DNA of 53,772 bases from Fusobacteriaceae bacterium (GTDB lineage: Bacteria; Fusobacteriota; Fusobacteriia; Fusobacteriales; Fusobacteriaceae). Made by a program: the position numbers and the translations under genes. The notes under the pieces are model-generated. The model saw only the letters and a program-made list of their open reading frames with translations. It ran no database searches and was not told the origin of the DNA. The DNA lies in contig JAISTB010000028.1 in assembly GCA_031272775.1 (NCBI GenBank), positions 1-53,772 of the forward strand. Direction: 5' to 3'. The first letter of the stretch is position 1. Each line of letters starts with the position of its first letter. Of the stretch, positions 1 to 6,972 are shown one piece after another.

Positions 1-108
1 CAAAAAGAAATTTTTGACACGATGAGGCGGACAAGAGGTGCAAAAAATGAAACAACGCGGGTTGCAATAAATTTTAAATTATTTTTGTATATGATTGGGC
101 CGACGCCT

Positions 109-260
109 GTATATGGGGGCGTGTCCGTTGCAAGAGACGCAAGGCATTGCGTCTCTACGGGGATAACCTGAAAATTTTCGAAATAAAAAAGGCGGAACCG
201 AAATTCCGCCTGTAAAATCGCGTTCTACGCCTCTTTTGCCTGTTCCGCGGCCTCGGCGCG
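109..260. repeat. Long direct repeat, copy A (tail of TA module 1)
   Basis: About 150 bp that recur almost unchanged at 1085-1238. The block holds a 10-bp palindrome (arms 133-142 and 147-156), an A/T-rich link, a terminator hairpin, and 34 bp that in copy B encode the last residues of the 1202-1399 gene. In copy A that coding scrap (about 227-260) is stranded immediately downstream of the higA stop codon and belongs to no gene. This points to recombination between two modules rather than a mobile element with its own ends. Confidence 0.9.
185..210 (-). terminator. Rho-independent terminator downstream of higBA
   Basis: A 7-bp stem (arms 191-197 and 204-210, loop 198-203) is followed on the minus strand by six T and then ATTT. 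It lies 57 bp past the higA stop. The same hairpin closes the second module at 1162-1187. Confidence 0.75.
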
Positions 261-266
261 CAAATC

Positions 267-587
267 CTACTTTCTCTGCGTCGCCATAGCAAAATGGATG
301 GCCTCACTTTTTACCGCGTTCATGCGTTCCGTGACCCTGGCATCATACAGTTCCTGCAAATCTGTCCAAAATTCACGATTAAGGCCAAAATATTCTGAAA
401 GACGGGCGGACATATCTGCCGTCATTTTTGTTTTTCCGTCCAGGATGCGATGAATTCTCGCCCAAGATACAGCCGTTTCATTGGCAAGTTTGTTGACCGA
501 GAGACCGAGGGGCTCCATGAACTCTTTTCGCAATATTTCCCCCGGCGTCGGGAAATCAACATTGATCATTTGTCGATCCTTCTCCAT
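267..587 (-). CDS. higA: HigA-type antitoxin, XRE-family DNA-binding protein
   Basis: Antitoxin that would neutralise the HigB toxin encoded just upstream and repress the shared promoter. The 106-residue protein opens with the family-typical stretch around PTPGEILRKEF. A helix-turn-helix follows (SVNKLANETAVSWARIHRIL), then the HigA-like segment with EYFGLNREFWTDLQ. The open frame extends back to a TTG at 605, but the ATG at 587 follows a GGGGGGA ribosome-binding site by four bases and is preferred; the ATG at 569 is a weaker alternative. Toxin-first order is characteristic of higBA. The family is clear; activity is inferred. Confidence 0.88.
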   Translation of the reverse strand: MEKDRQMINVDFPTPGEILRKEFMEPLGLSVNKLANETAVSWARIHRILDGKTKMTADMSARLSEYFGLNREFWTDLQELYDARVTERMNAVKSEAIHFAMATQRK

Positions 588-601
588 TTTTCCCCCCATA
601 A

Positions 602-883
602 TCAATGATAATCCACAATCTCTACTTCATACGCGTTTCCGTTAAACCACCTGAAAGCCAGACGCCATTGATCATTGATTTTGATGCTGCTCTCCCCTTT
701 GCGACGGCCCTGCAATTTTTCATAATGATTGCCCGGAATTTTCCTGAGAATTTCTTCACTGACTGCCTTGTCCAACATAAAGAGCTTTCGCAATGCTTGT
801 TCGCAGAGTTCTTTCGAATACTTTTTGCTTCTTCCCAGTTTGAACAAGCGTTCTGTATGCTTGTCGGAAAACGACTTGATCAT
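602..883 (-). CDS. higB: HigB-type toxin, RelE/ParE superfamily
   Basis: Probable ribosome-dependent mRNA endonuclease toxin of 93 residues, the normal size for the family. Recognisable features are the N-terminal FSDKHTERLF segment, the central pair PGNHYEKLQGRRKG and INDQWRLAFRW, and the closing VEIVDYH. These match the HigB fold with its basic and C-terminal His/Tyr positions. It is preceded by a GGGGGAT ribosome-binding site. The stop lies just upstream of the preferred higA start, so the two are co-translated from the promoter at 924-952. No truncation is seen, so the module is probably functional. Confidence 0.9.
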   Translation of the reverse strand: MIKSFSDKHTERLFKLGRSKKYSKELCEQALRKLFMLDKAVSEEILRKIPGNHYEKLQGRRKGESSIKINDQWRLAFRWFNGNAYEVEIVDYH

Positions 884-918
884 GTTTCCATCCCCCAGTA
901 CCTAGATATTTCTTTGTA

Positions 919-965
919 CCTTCAGTATAGCATATTATTCATTGAAAAACAAGGTTGATTTTTGA
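919..965. repeat. 47-bp exact repeat carrying the TA promoter, copy A
   Basis: Identical base for base to 1741-1787. Each copy contains the complete promoter of the module downstream of it on the minus strand. Confidence 0.95.
924..952 (-). promoter_or_regulatory. Sigma-70 promoter of higBA
   Basis: Reading on the minus strand, -35 TTGTTT (947-952) and -10 TATACT (924-929) are separated by 17 bp. The start of transcription would fall about 35 bases before the higB start codon. Confidence 0.75.
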
Positions 966-967
966 GT

Positions 968-1133
968 CGACGGAACGTCGTTTTGCCGTAGGGGCAGGCC
1001 CCTGTGCCTGCCCTGATCCAATGACGTGACGGGTCGATTGCCATCGACCCTACGTCGAAAACAGGCATTTATCATAATTGGATCGTATATGGGGGCGCAT
1101 CCGTTTTCCAGAGACGCAAGGCATTGCGTCTCT
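968..1133. repeat. Cluster of REP-like palindromes between the two TA modules
   Basis: Four separate palindromes lie side by side: CGAC-N5-GTCG at 968-980; an imperfect one with arms 992-998 and 1007-1013 (GGGCAGG/CCTGCCC); a perfect 8-bp stem with a 4-base loop at 1031-1050 (GGGTCGAT/ATCGACCC); and a 10-bp stem at 1110-1133 (AGAGACGCAA/TTGCGTCTCT). The last recurs at 133-156. They resemble short dispersed intergenic palindromes of other genomes. No gene is seen here. Confidence 0.7.
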
Positions 1134-1238
1134 ACGGGGATAACCTGAAAATTTTCGAAATAAAAAAGGCGGAACCGAAATTCCGCCTGTAAAATCGCGT
1201 TCTATGCCTCTTTTGCCTGTTCCGCGGTCTCGGCGCGG
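1085..1238. repeat. Long direct repeat, copy B (tail of TA module 2)
   Basis: Partner of 109-260, with a few substitutions near the left end and two in the coding scrap. Here the right-hand part is the genuine 3-prime end of the 1202-1399 gene, so this copy is the likely source arrangement. Confidence 0.9.
1162..1187 (-). terminator. Rho-independent terminator of the PIN module
   Basis: Stem arms 1168-1174 and 1181-1187, followed on the minus strand by six T. It has the same sequence as the higBA terminator and lies 15 bp past the stop of the 65-residue gene. Confidence 0.75.
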
Positions 1239-1399
1239 GCCTTTTCTTCCCTGTATTCCTGCATTTCTTTCAATACTTTTTCCGCTCTATCGTGATAATA
1301 GGCCAGTATCTCTGTATTTGTCATCTTCAGCAGTTTTTTGGATTCCTTGTTTCTGAACTTTCTGATATCACCTACAGAAAAACTCTCAAAGGATTTCAT
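1202..1399 (-). CDS. Small partner protein of a PIN toxin (putative antitoxin)
   Basis: A 65-residue, strongly charged and probably helical protein. It overlaps the 3-prime end of the PIN pseudogene by 14 bp and has a GGAGATGA ribosome-binding site. Its start (FESFSVGDIRKFRNKESKK, then MTNTEILAYYHDRAEK) is like the short proteins I recall encoded directly after PIN-domain genes in Firmicutes and Fusobacteria. The link is by position and composition only. The last ten or so residues are Ala/Glu-rich and are the segment duplicated behind higA. With its toxin broken, it may be a relic. Confidence 0.6.
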   Translation of the reverse strand: MKSFESFSVGDIRKFRNKESKKLLKMTNTEILAYYHDRAEKVLKEMQEYREEKARAETAEQAKEA

Positions 1400-1705
1400 T
1401 TTCTCTCATCTCCTTCAAAATAACGAAAGGGGCATAAATGTCTATCGTTCTTCCCGGATAATAATCCAACATGAATTGCCAGATTCCATCTTTCGTTTTG
1501 ATTCTTACCAAGTGGCTGAAATTCCAAGAAAGAATGATGTCACAACCAGCTGTAATCGCCGTTGCGATGTGATGACAATCCGTGAACCTGCTCTGCGTCA
1601 ATATTTTCTCTTTGATTATCGTGTTTGCCGCATTTGGTCAGGAACATCCTGCTGATCCAGGTAACTGATTTCCGACGTATCCAGATAAATCTTCGTTTTC
1701 TTCAT
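1386..1705 (-). pseudogene. Broken PIN-domain (VapC-like) toxin gene
   Basis: The reading from the ATG at 1705 (after a GGAGGG site) gives a typical PIN start, MKKTKIYLDTSEISYLDQQ, which holds the first catalytic Asp. It then runs into a stop after about 29 codons. From 1601 down to 1386 another frame gives the PIN C-terminal half, including DCHHIATAITAGCDIILSWN with the later acidic and Asn positions and the LVRIKTKDG tail. The middle third of the domain, about 70-80 residues that should hold the second acidic residue, is absent. An internal deletion plus frameshift explains both pieces. The encoded nuclease cannot be active. Confidence 0.8.
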
Positions 1706-1740
1706 GACAGCCCTCCGGTACCGCGTAGTTTTTCTTTCTG

Positions 1741-1787
1741 CCTTCAGTATAGCATATTATTCATTGAAAAACAAGGTTGATTTTTGA
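1741..1787. repeat. 47-bp exact repeat carrying the TA promoter, copy B
   Basis: Identical to 919-965; it lies upstream of the broken PIN module. Confidence 0.95.
1746..1774 (-). promoter_or_regulatory. Sigma-70 promoter of the PIN module
   Basis: -35 TTGTTT (1769-1774) and -10 TATACT (1746-1751), 17-bp spacer, reading on the minus strand. Same sequence as the higBA promoter. Confidence 0.75.
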
Positions 1788-2056
1788 ATCGCCCTCTACG
1801 ATCGCCGCGTGATGAAAAAAACGCGATTGAATTTTTTATGTCATTCCCGACTTTTTGGGAACACATGCCGAAGGCCAACCTTTTCGCCTTAAACCCTGAC
1901 GTGATTTTTCTGTTTCATCGCGCCTGAAAGGACAAATTTCAGCTTGTTGCGGCCATATTTTGAAAACCCCGCAGGACGCGCCTTTTCTGTGAAATTATGT
2001 CTCATTTTAGTGAAATTTAACATCATAAAACCCCACAAATTTCAGGTTTAAAACTA
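1788..2056. other. Gene-free stretch
   Basis: No ORF with a ribosome-binding site and no clear repeat. It is A/T-rich with short interrupted palindromes. It separates the PIN module from the RNA gene that follows. Confidence 0.6.
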
Positions 2057-2085
2057 TAGACAAGACCTGAAAAAAATGCTATGAT
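2057..2085 (+). promoter_or_regulatory. Sigma-70 promoter of the 2.1-kb RNA
   Basis: -35 TAGACA (2057-2062) and -10 TATGAT (2080-2085) with an exact 17-bp spacer. Predicted start is at about 2091, two bases before the closing stem of the RNA. That placement is what a non-coding RNA gene would show. Confidence 0.75.
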
Positions 2086-2090
2086 ACAGG

Positions 2091-2206
2091 CAAAGGTGGC
2101 GCCGCATCCGGGATGGCTCCCACACAAAGAACTGCCGCAAGCAATCCGATGTCCTCCATGGATTACAACCCCCGCTGTAACTGCCACACTTGAATGCGCC
2201 ACCTTA
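2091..2206 (+). ncRNA. Unidentified structured small RNA
   Basis: A perfect 10-bp closing stem (arms 2093-2102 and 2196-2205) brackets about 93 nt. Inside are a hairpin with arms 2143-2151 and 2157-2164 (5 + 3 bp with one bulged G, loop TCCTC) and a short GGGA/TCCC hairpin at about 2110-2121. A 17-bp-spaced promoter precedes it and an intrinsic terminator follows, and it contains no plausible ORF. It lacks the GGAAGGAAGCAGC core of SRP RNA, the size and layout of 6S RNA, and conserved cores of the riboswitch classes I can recall. It could be a stand-alone sRNA or, less likely, a leader of the autotransporter gene that ends at the terminator. Confidence 0.6.
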
Positions 2207-2219
2207 AAAAAACGATGGG

Positions 2220-2243
2220 AAAATTCGGGAATTTTGTTTTTTA
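2220..2243 (+). terminator. Terminator of the 2.1-kb RNA
   Basis: AAAATT-CGGG-AATTTT hairpin at 2220-2235, followed by GTTTTTT. A small CCTTGA/TCAAGG hairpin follows at 2249-2266. Confidence 0.6.
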
Positions 2244-2373
2244 TTGAGCCTTGACGTGAATCAAGGCATGGGTCCGGGTAAAATGGGAGTTTATTTTTTG
2301 ATGGTTATGACGCAAAGGGTCAGGGTGAATGGGAGTTTTTGTATTTTATTGGAAATTTGAACTCCGGGAAAAT

Positions 2374-2403
2374 TTGTTTTTTCGCGATCCTTTTTGTATA
2401 CAA
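2374..2403 (+). promoter_or_regulatory. Autotransporter promoter with embedded TTGTATACAA palindrome
   Basis: -35 TTGTTT (2374-2379) and -10 TATACA (2397-2402), 17-bp spacer. A perfect palindrome TTGTATACAA (2394-2403) covers the -10. The same ten bases occur in the dctP promoter region at 10164-10173 and fit the GT-N2-AC core of FadR/GntR-family operators. The 5-prime untranslated region would be about 140 nt and includes a GCCC-GAAA-GGGC hairpin near 2426-2437. Confidence 0.6.
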
Positions 2404-2549
2404 CCTGCTTGAAATGCCCGCACTGCCCGAAAGGGCGTTACAATATACTATGGCAAATCGGTAAAATCATTGGGCGACCACAGCAGTGGCAATACGTAAT
2501 TTATGGGTAAATTCGGGACTTCAGTCCTAAAAATGAGGTGAATCAGTTT

Positions 2550-5500
2550 ATGCAAAGAACAAGAAACAGTGTTTTTCGAACAACAGTTTTTCTGTTCATG
2601 CTGCTGATAATGGGAGCATTACCTTTGGGGGCTTCAAACATTATCAATGTGGGAAATACGTCCGTGGCGGAAGGGGACGGCTGGTCCTACGCCAACGGCG
2701 TGTTTACGATTACTGGCAACGGTGAATACATCATCACAGGAAACACCAGCGAGAACAGAATCGTTGTACAAAGCGGCGTGAAAGCCACGATCAATCTGGA
2801 CAGCGTCAAAGTGGACATGAGCGGAAAAGAAAACCTGAGCGCCCTCGATGTATCGGGGGCCGACGTAACCCTGGTTCTTTCCGGGGAAAACGAACTTCTG
2901 TCCAGCGGGACGGCCGCGGGCCTGCGCGCCCCCGACGGCTCGACCCTGACGATCACCAGCATCAGCGGCGACGGTTCTGAAGACGGTTCGCTGCTCGCGG
3001 CAAACGCGGGCGCGACTCACGGCAGCGGCGCGGGTATCGGCGGCAGCGGCGGAACGACCGGCAACGGCGAGAGCGGCGGCAACATTACCATCAACGGCGG
3101 AACCATCACGGCCAAGGGTTACTACGACGGGGAAACGGACTTTACCAATCCCGGCGCGGGCATCGGCGGCGGCGGATGGAACGGGGATCCCGACTCGGAT
3201 TCTTCGGGCGGATCAGGCGGAACCATTACGATTAACGGCGGCAAGGTCACGGCCGTCGGCGGCAGCTCGCAGACCAGCGGCAGCGAAGGGGCCGCAGGCA
3301 TCGGCGGCGGATCGGGCGAGCTCTACACGGACCACAACGATCCCGATGTCAACGCGGGCGGCAGCGGCGGCGTCATTACCATCAACGGCGGAACCATCGT
3401 GACCGGTTCCCAGATCAACGGCGCCGGTATCGGCGGCGGATATCGCGGGGATTCCGGCGAGATCGTCATCAACGGCGGACACATCACGGCGCAGGGCGGC
3501 GCTAAAGGAACGGGCATCGGCGCCGGTATGCGGGGCGACAACAATGAGATCACCATCAACGGCGGCGTCGTCATCGCCTACGGCGGCGAGTTGACCACCA
3601 CGGTGGCCGCAGGCGACTACAGACCTTCGGCCATCGGCGGCAGCACCGGAGAGCCGGGCAACATCACGATTACCGGAGGCACCATTGTGGCCATCGGCAG
3701 CGAAGGTTACATCGCCATCGGCTCCACGAATCCCAACGACGCCGAGATTCCCGGCAATATCGTCATTACCGGCGGCACCATCATCACAAACGGCAACATC
3801 GGGCTTTACAAAGGCAACGTCATGCCTGTAGACCTCTCGCAGGGGCAGCCGGTCATTCTCGTTCTGTCCCGGGACGCCATCGGCATCACCAGCAATCAAC
3901 GGAACCCGGATGAAGGCATCCTCGTAGGCTATCTGGCCAGCTGGGACTTTGACAACGTACAACCGAACGCCAACTTCTACGGCGACGTCCTTGTGGATAT
4001 TGACAGAAAAGAGGTCACTTTGTTCGAAGATGTTACAATAAAAGACGACGCCGTGCTCTCCTTTCCTTCGCGATGGACGCTCAACGCCGGAAATTATCTG
4101 ACATTGACCAAGGGCAGCGTCCTGGGCTTCGACTTGCATGACATCGACGCGGGCAGCCCCGACGTATCCCTTCGGATCACGGGAAGCCCCAAGGGCCTCA
4201 TCGGCGCGGGATCCATTTACATCTGGAATTTCAAGGGCGACGAGGGCTATTACATCCTGGCCCAGGCCGACGACGCCGAGTATCTGACGAATCCGGAAAA
4301 ATTCTATCTTGAAGGCAAACTGACCGACAACAAGAGAAGCACAACCAAGGGCGACATGCTCTTTGCCACGAGAATCTGGAAGGCGGCGGACTCCAATTAT
4401 CTCGAAGGTTCGGAAGGCCAGCTCGTCCTGCAGGCGGCCGACGCTACGAAAAACACCAAAGTCACGTGGAAATCCAAGACCGGCAGCGGCATGTGGGATA
4501 CTTCCGGCGAATACTGGGCCGGCAACGTGGACGGGATTCCGGTCAACACTTTCCTGAACGGCGACGACGTCGTCTTCGATACCGCCGCCCAGGTAACCGT
4601 AGGTCCCCATGACGTGACGGCCAACACCATCGAGATCAAATCGGAGACGACCTTTACCGGGCACAACGTCAACGCCACGACGGGCTTCAAGATCAACCCG
4701 GGCGCAAAGCTGTCCGTAGGAAGCCAGAACGCCGACGGCTCCATTTCCGGCGACGTGACAAACAACGGCAACCTGACGTTCAACACGAACATCAAAGACG
4801 TCGCCTTTAACGACGAAATCAGCGGTTCGGGCACATTGACGAAAAAAGGCGCGAGAAACCTGACGCTCCGGGGCTACAATTCCTATTCCGGCGCGACGGA
4901 CGTCGAGGAAGGCAGCCTGACCCTACCCGAGCATTCGGTCCTCTCCGCAAGCGACGTCACCGTGCGGGACGCCGCGACATTCAATCTCTACGGAGCGGCG
5001 GGGAAGGACGTCACCGTCAATCCGGGCGGACTCATGAACGTCTATCGCGGCGGCGAGATCGGCGGGGATCTCTATGCCCGGGGCGGAACCCTGAACTTTT
5101 ATGTGCCCGGCGGCGAGACGCCGGCCCAGATCGGGACCATGCTCAGTGTGGCGGGCGAAGCGGACATCACCGACAGTACCGTCAACGTCGGCATTAACGG
5201 CGCCAATTCCCCCCTCAAGGGCGGAGATGAGATCGTCCTGATCGACGCGGACTCCCGGGTCGGCGCGCCTGTCAACGAAAAGGGCAAAGCGACCGGCATG
5301 CAGGGCGTAACGCTCCAATACGAATTTGATATCCTCACAAGAAACGGCCAACTGCTGGCGGTGCTGCCCCTTGCGGACGACGATGATCCCGGGACTCCCG
5401 ATCCCAAGGATCCCGATCCTGAAGATCCGCCTGTGGAGCGGGAAACGCCTGAGGACAAGCCCGACGACAGCGGAAGAGGCGCTACCGCCCCCGCGCCCGC

Positions 5501-6440
5501 CAAAGCCAAGGTGGATCCCAGGACAAAGACCCTGACCGAAGGTTATGTCTCCGGTCTGGCCCTCGTCCACCAGGGCGGCGATCTCATCGGCGCGGCCCTG
5601 CCCGAGGAACAGGAAGTCAACTACCGGGTATTCGCCGATTTCGGCGGAGCGGATCTCCACTATCAGAGCGGCCTGCACTTCGATCTCAAGAGTTATACGG
5701 GCATCGCGGGCATTTCCAAAGGCTTTGAGACGAACAATCGTCATCTCGTCCAGGGCGGCGTCTTCATCGAGCACGGGAACGGCAAATACAAGACAAGCAG
5801 CGACTTCCCCGGATACGGCGCCGTCAGGGGCGACGGCAACGCCGACTATGTTGGCGGCGGTCTCCTCGGCCGCGTGGATTTCGTCGAGAAGGACAACCGG
5901 CATTTCTACGTCAACGGTTCCCTGCGGGGCGGCAGACTGCGCAATCATTACAACAGCGGCCTTGAGGACGCCACGGGCGCCTTCGCCAGATTCGCGGCGG
6001 CCACGGCTTACTACGGCGCGCATTTCGGGATCGGCCACATTTACCGGGAAGGCAACAACAAACTGGACGTCAGCTCAAAATATTTCTACACCCATGTCAA
6101 CAGCGATTCTTTGCGGCTTTCCACGGGAGACCCCATCGACTTCGGGGCCATTGATTCCCACCGCTTTCAATTGGGCATGAAAGTGATCCACAATTACAAT
6201 ACCAGCATGGCTTCCTACGCGGCCCTCATTTATGACCGCACGTGGGACGGCGAAGCGACGGCAACGACAAACGGCTACGCCATTGAGTCCTCTTCCCTGC
6301 GGGGAGAGACCGGCATCGGGGAATTGGGTCTCGTATGGAATCCCACGGATCCCTTCTCAGTGGACATCGGCGTACAGGGATACCGCGGCGGCGCGAGGGA
6401 AGGACTGTCCGGAACCCTCAAGCTCAAATACGAATTCTGA
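2550..6440 (+). CDS. Type V autotransporter with Gly-rich passenger
   Basis: Surface-exposed or secreted adhesin-like protein of 1296 residues. The ATG at 2550 follows GAGGTG by nine bases and gives a clean signal peptide (Arg-rich n-region, FLFMLLIMGALPLGAS), so it is preferred to the GTG at 2538. Residues about 150-420 are repeats pairing GAGIGGG with ITINGGTI, likely a right-handed beta-helix. Near 757-789 lies a passenger-associated transport repeat (GTLTKKGARNLTLRG, then YSGATDVEEGSLTL). A Pro/Asp/Glu-rich linker (about 942-975) leads to a C-terminal barrel of about 300 residues ending in LKLKYEF with terminal Phe. No protease triad is evident, so the passenger is probably structural. 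It has its own promoter and may be co-transcribed with the thioesterase. Confidence 0.92.
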   Translation: MQRTRNSVFRTTVFLFMLLIMGALPLGASNIINVGNTSVAEGDGWSYANGVFTITGNGEYIITGNTSENRIVVQSGVKATINLDSVKVDMSGKENLSALDVSGADVTLVLSGENELLSSGTAAGLRAPDGSTLTITSISGDGSEDGSLLAANAGATHGSGAGIGGSGGTTGNGESGGNITINGGTITAKGYYDGETDFTNPGAGIGGGGWNGDPDSDSSGGSGGTITINGGKVTAVGGSSQTSGSEGAAGIGGGSGELYTDHNDPDVNAGGSGGVITINGGTIVTGSQINGAGIGGGYRGDSGEIVINGGHITAQGGAKGTGIGAGMRGDNNEITINGGVVIAYGGELTTTVAAGDYRPSAIGGSTGEPGNITITGGTIVAIGSEGYIAIGSTNPNDAEIPGNIVITGGTIITNGNIGLYKGNVMPVDLSQGQPVILVLSRDAIGITSNQRNPDEGILVGYLASWDFDNVQPNANFYGDVLVDIDRKEVTLFEDVTIKDDAVLSFPSRWTLNAGNYLTLTKGSVLGFDLHDIDAGSPDVSLRITGSPKGLIGAGSIYIWNFKGDEGYYILAQADDAEYLTNPEKFYLEGKLTDNKRSTTKGDMLFATRIWKAADSNYLEGSEGQLVLQAADATKNTKVTWKSKTGSGMWDTSGEYWAGNVDGIPVNTFLNGDDVVFDTAAQVTVGPHDVTANTIEIKSETTFTGHNVNATTGFKINPGAKLSVGSQNADGSISGDVTNNGNLTFNTNIKDVAFNDEISGSGTLTKKGARNLTLRGYNSYSGATDVEEGSLTLPEHSVLSASDVTVRDAATFNLYGAAGKDVTVNPGGLMNVYRGGEIGGDLYARGGTLNFYVPGGETPAQIGTMLSVAGEADITDSTVNVGINGANSPLKGGDEIVLIDADSRVGAPVNEKGKATGMQGVTLQYEFDILTRNGQLLAVLPLADDDDPGTPDPKDPDPEDPPVERETPEDKPDDSGRGATAPAPAKAKVDPRTKTLTEGYVSGLALVHQGGDLIGAALPEEQEVNYRVFADFGGADLHYQSGLHFDLKSYTGIAGISKGFETNNRHLVQGGVFIEHGNGKYKTSSDFPGYGAVRGDGNADYVGGGLLGRVDFVEKDNRHFYVNGSLRGGRLRNHYNSGLEDATGAFARFAAATAYYGAHFGIGHIYREGNNKLDVSSKYFYTHVNSDSLRLSTGDPIDFGAIDSHRFQLGMKVIHNYNTSMASYAALIYDRTWDGEATATTNGYAIESSSLRGETGIGELGLVWNPTDPFSVDIGVQGYRGGAREGLSGTLKLKYEF

Positions 6441-6469
6441 TCAAAAAACCTATGGGAGAGGTGAATAAC

Positions 6470-6907
6470 ATGTTTATCTACAGTCGTCTGATTCAGGAAG
6501 AAGATCTGAATTTTATCGGACATGTGGGCACAGACCGGGTACTGTATCTGTTCCGGGAAGCCTGGCGGCTTTTTCTGGACAAATTGGGCTATACGGAGAC
6601 CGATATCGGCGGCGGCGTGGGCATGATCCAGAAAGCCTTCTATATGGAAAGCGACAAGGAGATTCTCGCGGGCGAAATCATTTCGGTCAATATTGACGGT
6701 TTCGAAGGCGAAAGGACGGCGTTTACGCTGTACTACTCGATCACGACCGAGAGCGGTCCCGCCTTTACGGGTTATATGAAGCTGCAGGCCTTCGACTGCA
6801 AGGCAAGGAAATTCCGGCGGGTGCCCGTCAGCTTCCTCCGGCGCGTACGGGGGGCGCTCTATCCCCTTTCGACCTCAGGCGCGCCGATGTTTACGGATTT
6901 CGCGTGA
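6470..6907 (+). CDS. Hotdog-fold thioesterase family protein
   Basis: Probable cytoplasmic acyl-CoA thioesterase of 145 residues. The opening YSRLIQEEDLNFIGHVG, then RVLYLFREAWRLFLDKLG and ISVNIDGFEGERTAFTLYY, matches 4HBT-type proteins in which an Asp/Glu-x-x-x-x-GHV segment precedes the hot-dog helix. The ATG at 6470 is chosen because GGGAGAGGTGA stands just before it; an earlier in-frame extension overlaps the autotransporter in another frame and is rejected. It starts 30 bp after the autotransporter stop and ends before a strong terminator. The C-terminal 30 residues are basic and not typical. Substrate unknown. Confidence 0.75.
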   Translation: MFIYSRLIQEEDLNFIGHVGTDRVLYLFREAWRLFLDKLGYTETDIGGGVGMIQKAFYMESDKEILAGEIISVNIDGFEGERTAFTLYYSITTESGPAFTGYMKLQAFDCKARKFRRVPVSFLRRVRGALYPLSTSGAPMFTDFA

Positions 6908-6920
6908 GGCGGGATCTGTG

Positions 6921-6960
6921 AAAACGCGAAACAGGGGCTTACGCCCCTGTTTCGCGTTTT
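6921..6960. terminator. Strong bidirectional terminator
   Basis: Perfect 18-bp stem (6921-6938 and 6943-6960) with loop TTAC and T/A runs on both sides. It separates the plus-strand thioesterase from the convergent TRAP gene and can serve both. Confidence 0.9.
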
Positions 6961-6972
6961 TCTATTCCTTTC

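Noticed and set aside
2091-2206. Cobalamin riboswitch
   Set aside because: CCCCCGCTGTAACTGCCAC recalls part of the cobalamin core, but the GCCAGGAGACC-type box and the order of elements are missing, and the unit ends in its own terminator far from a transport gene.
3213-4664. Minus-strand ORF of 483 codons inside the autotransporter
   Set aside because: Opposite to the repeat-bearing passenger with no ribosome-binding site or recognisable domain.
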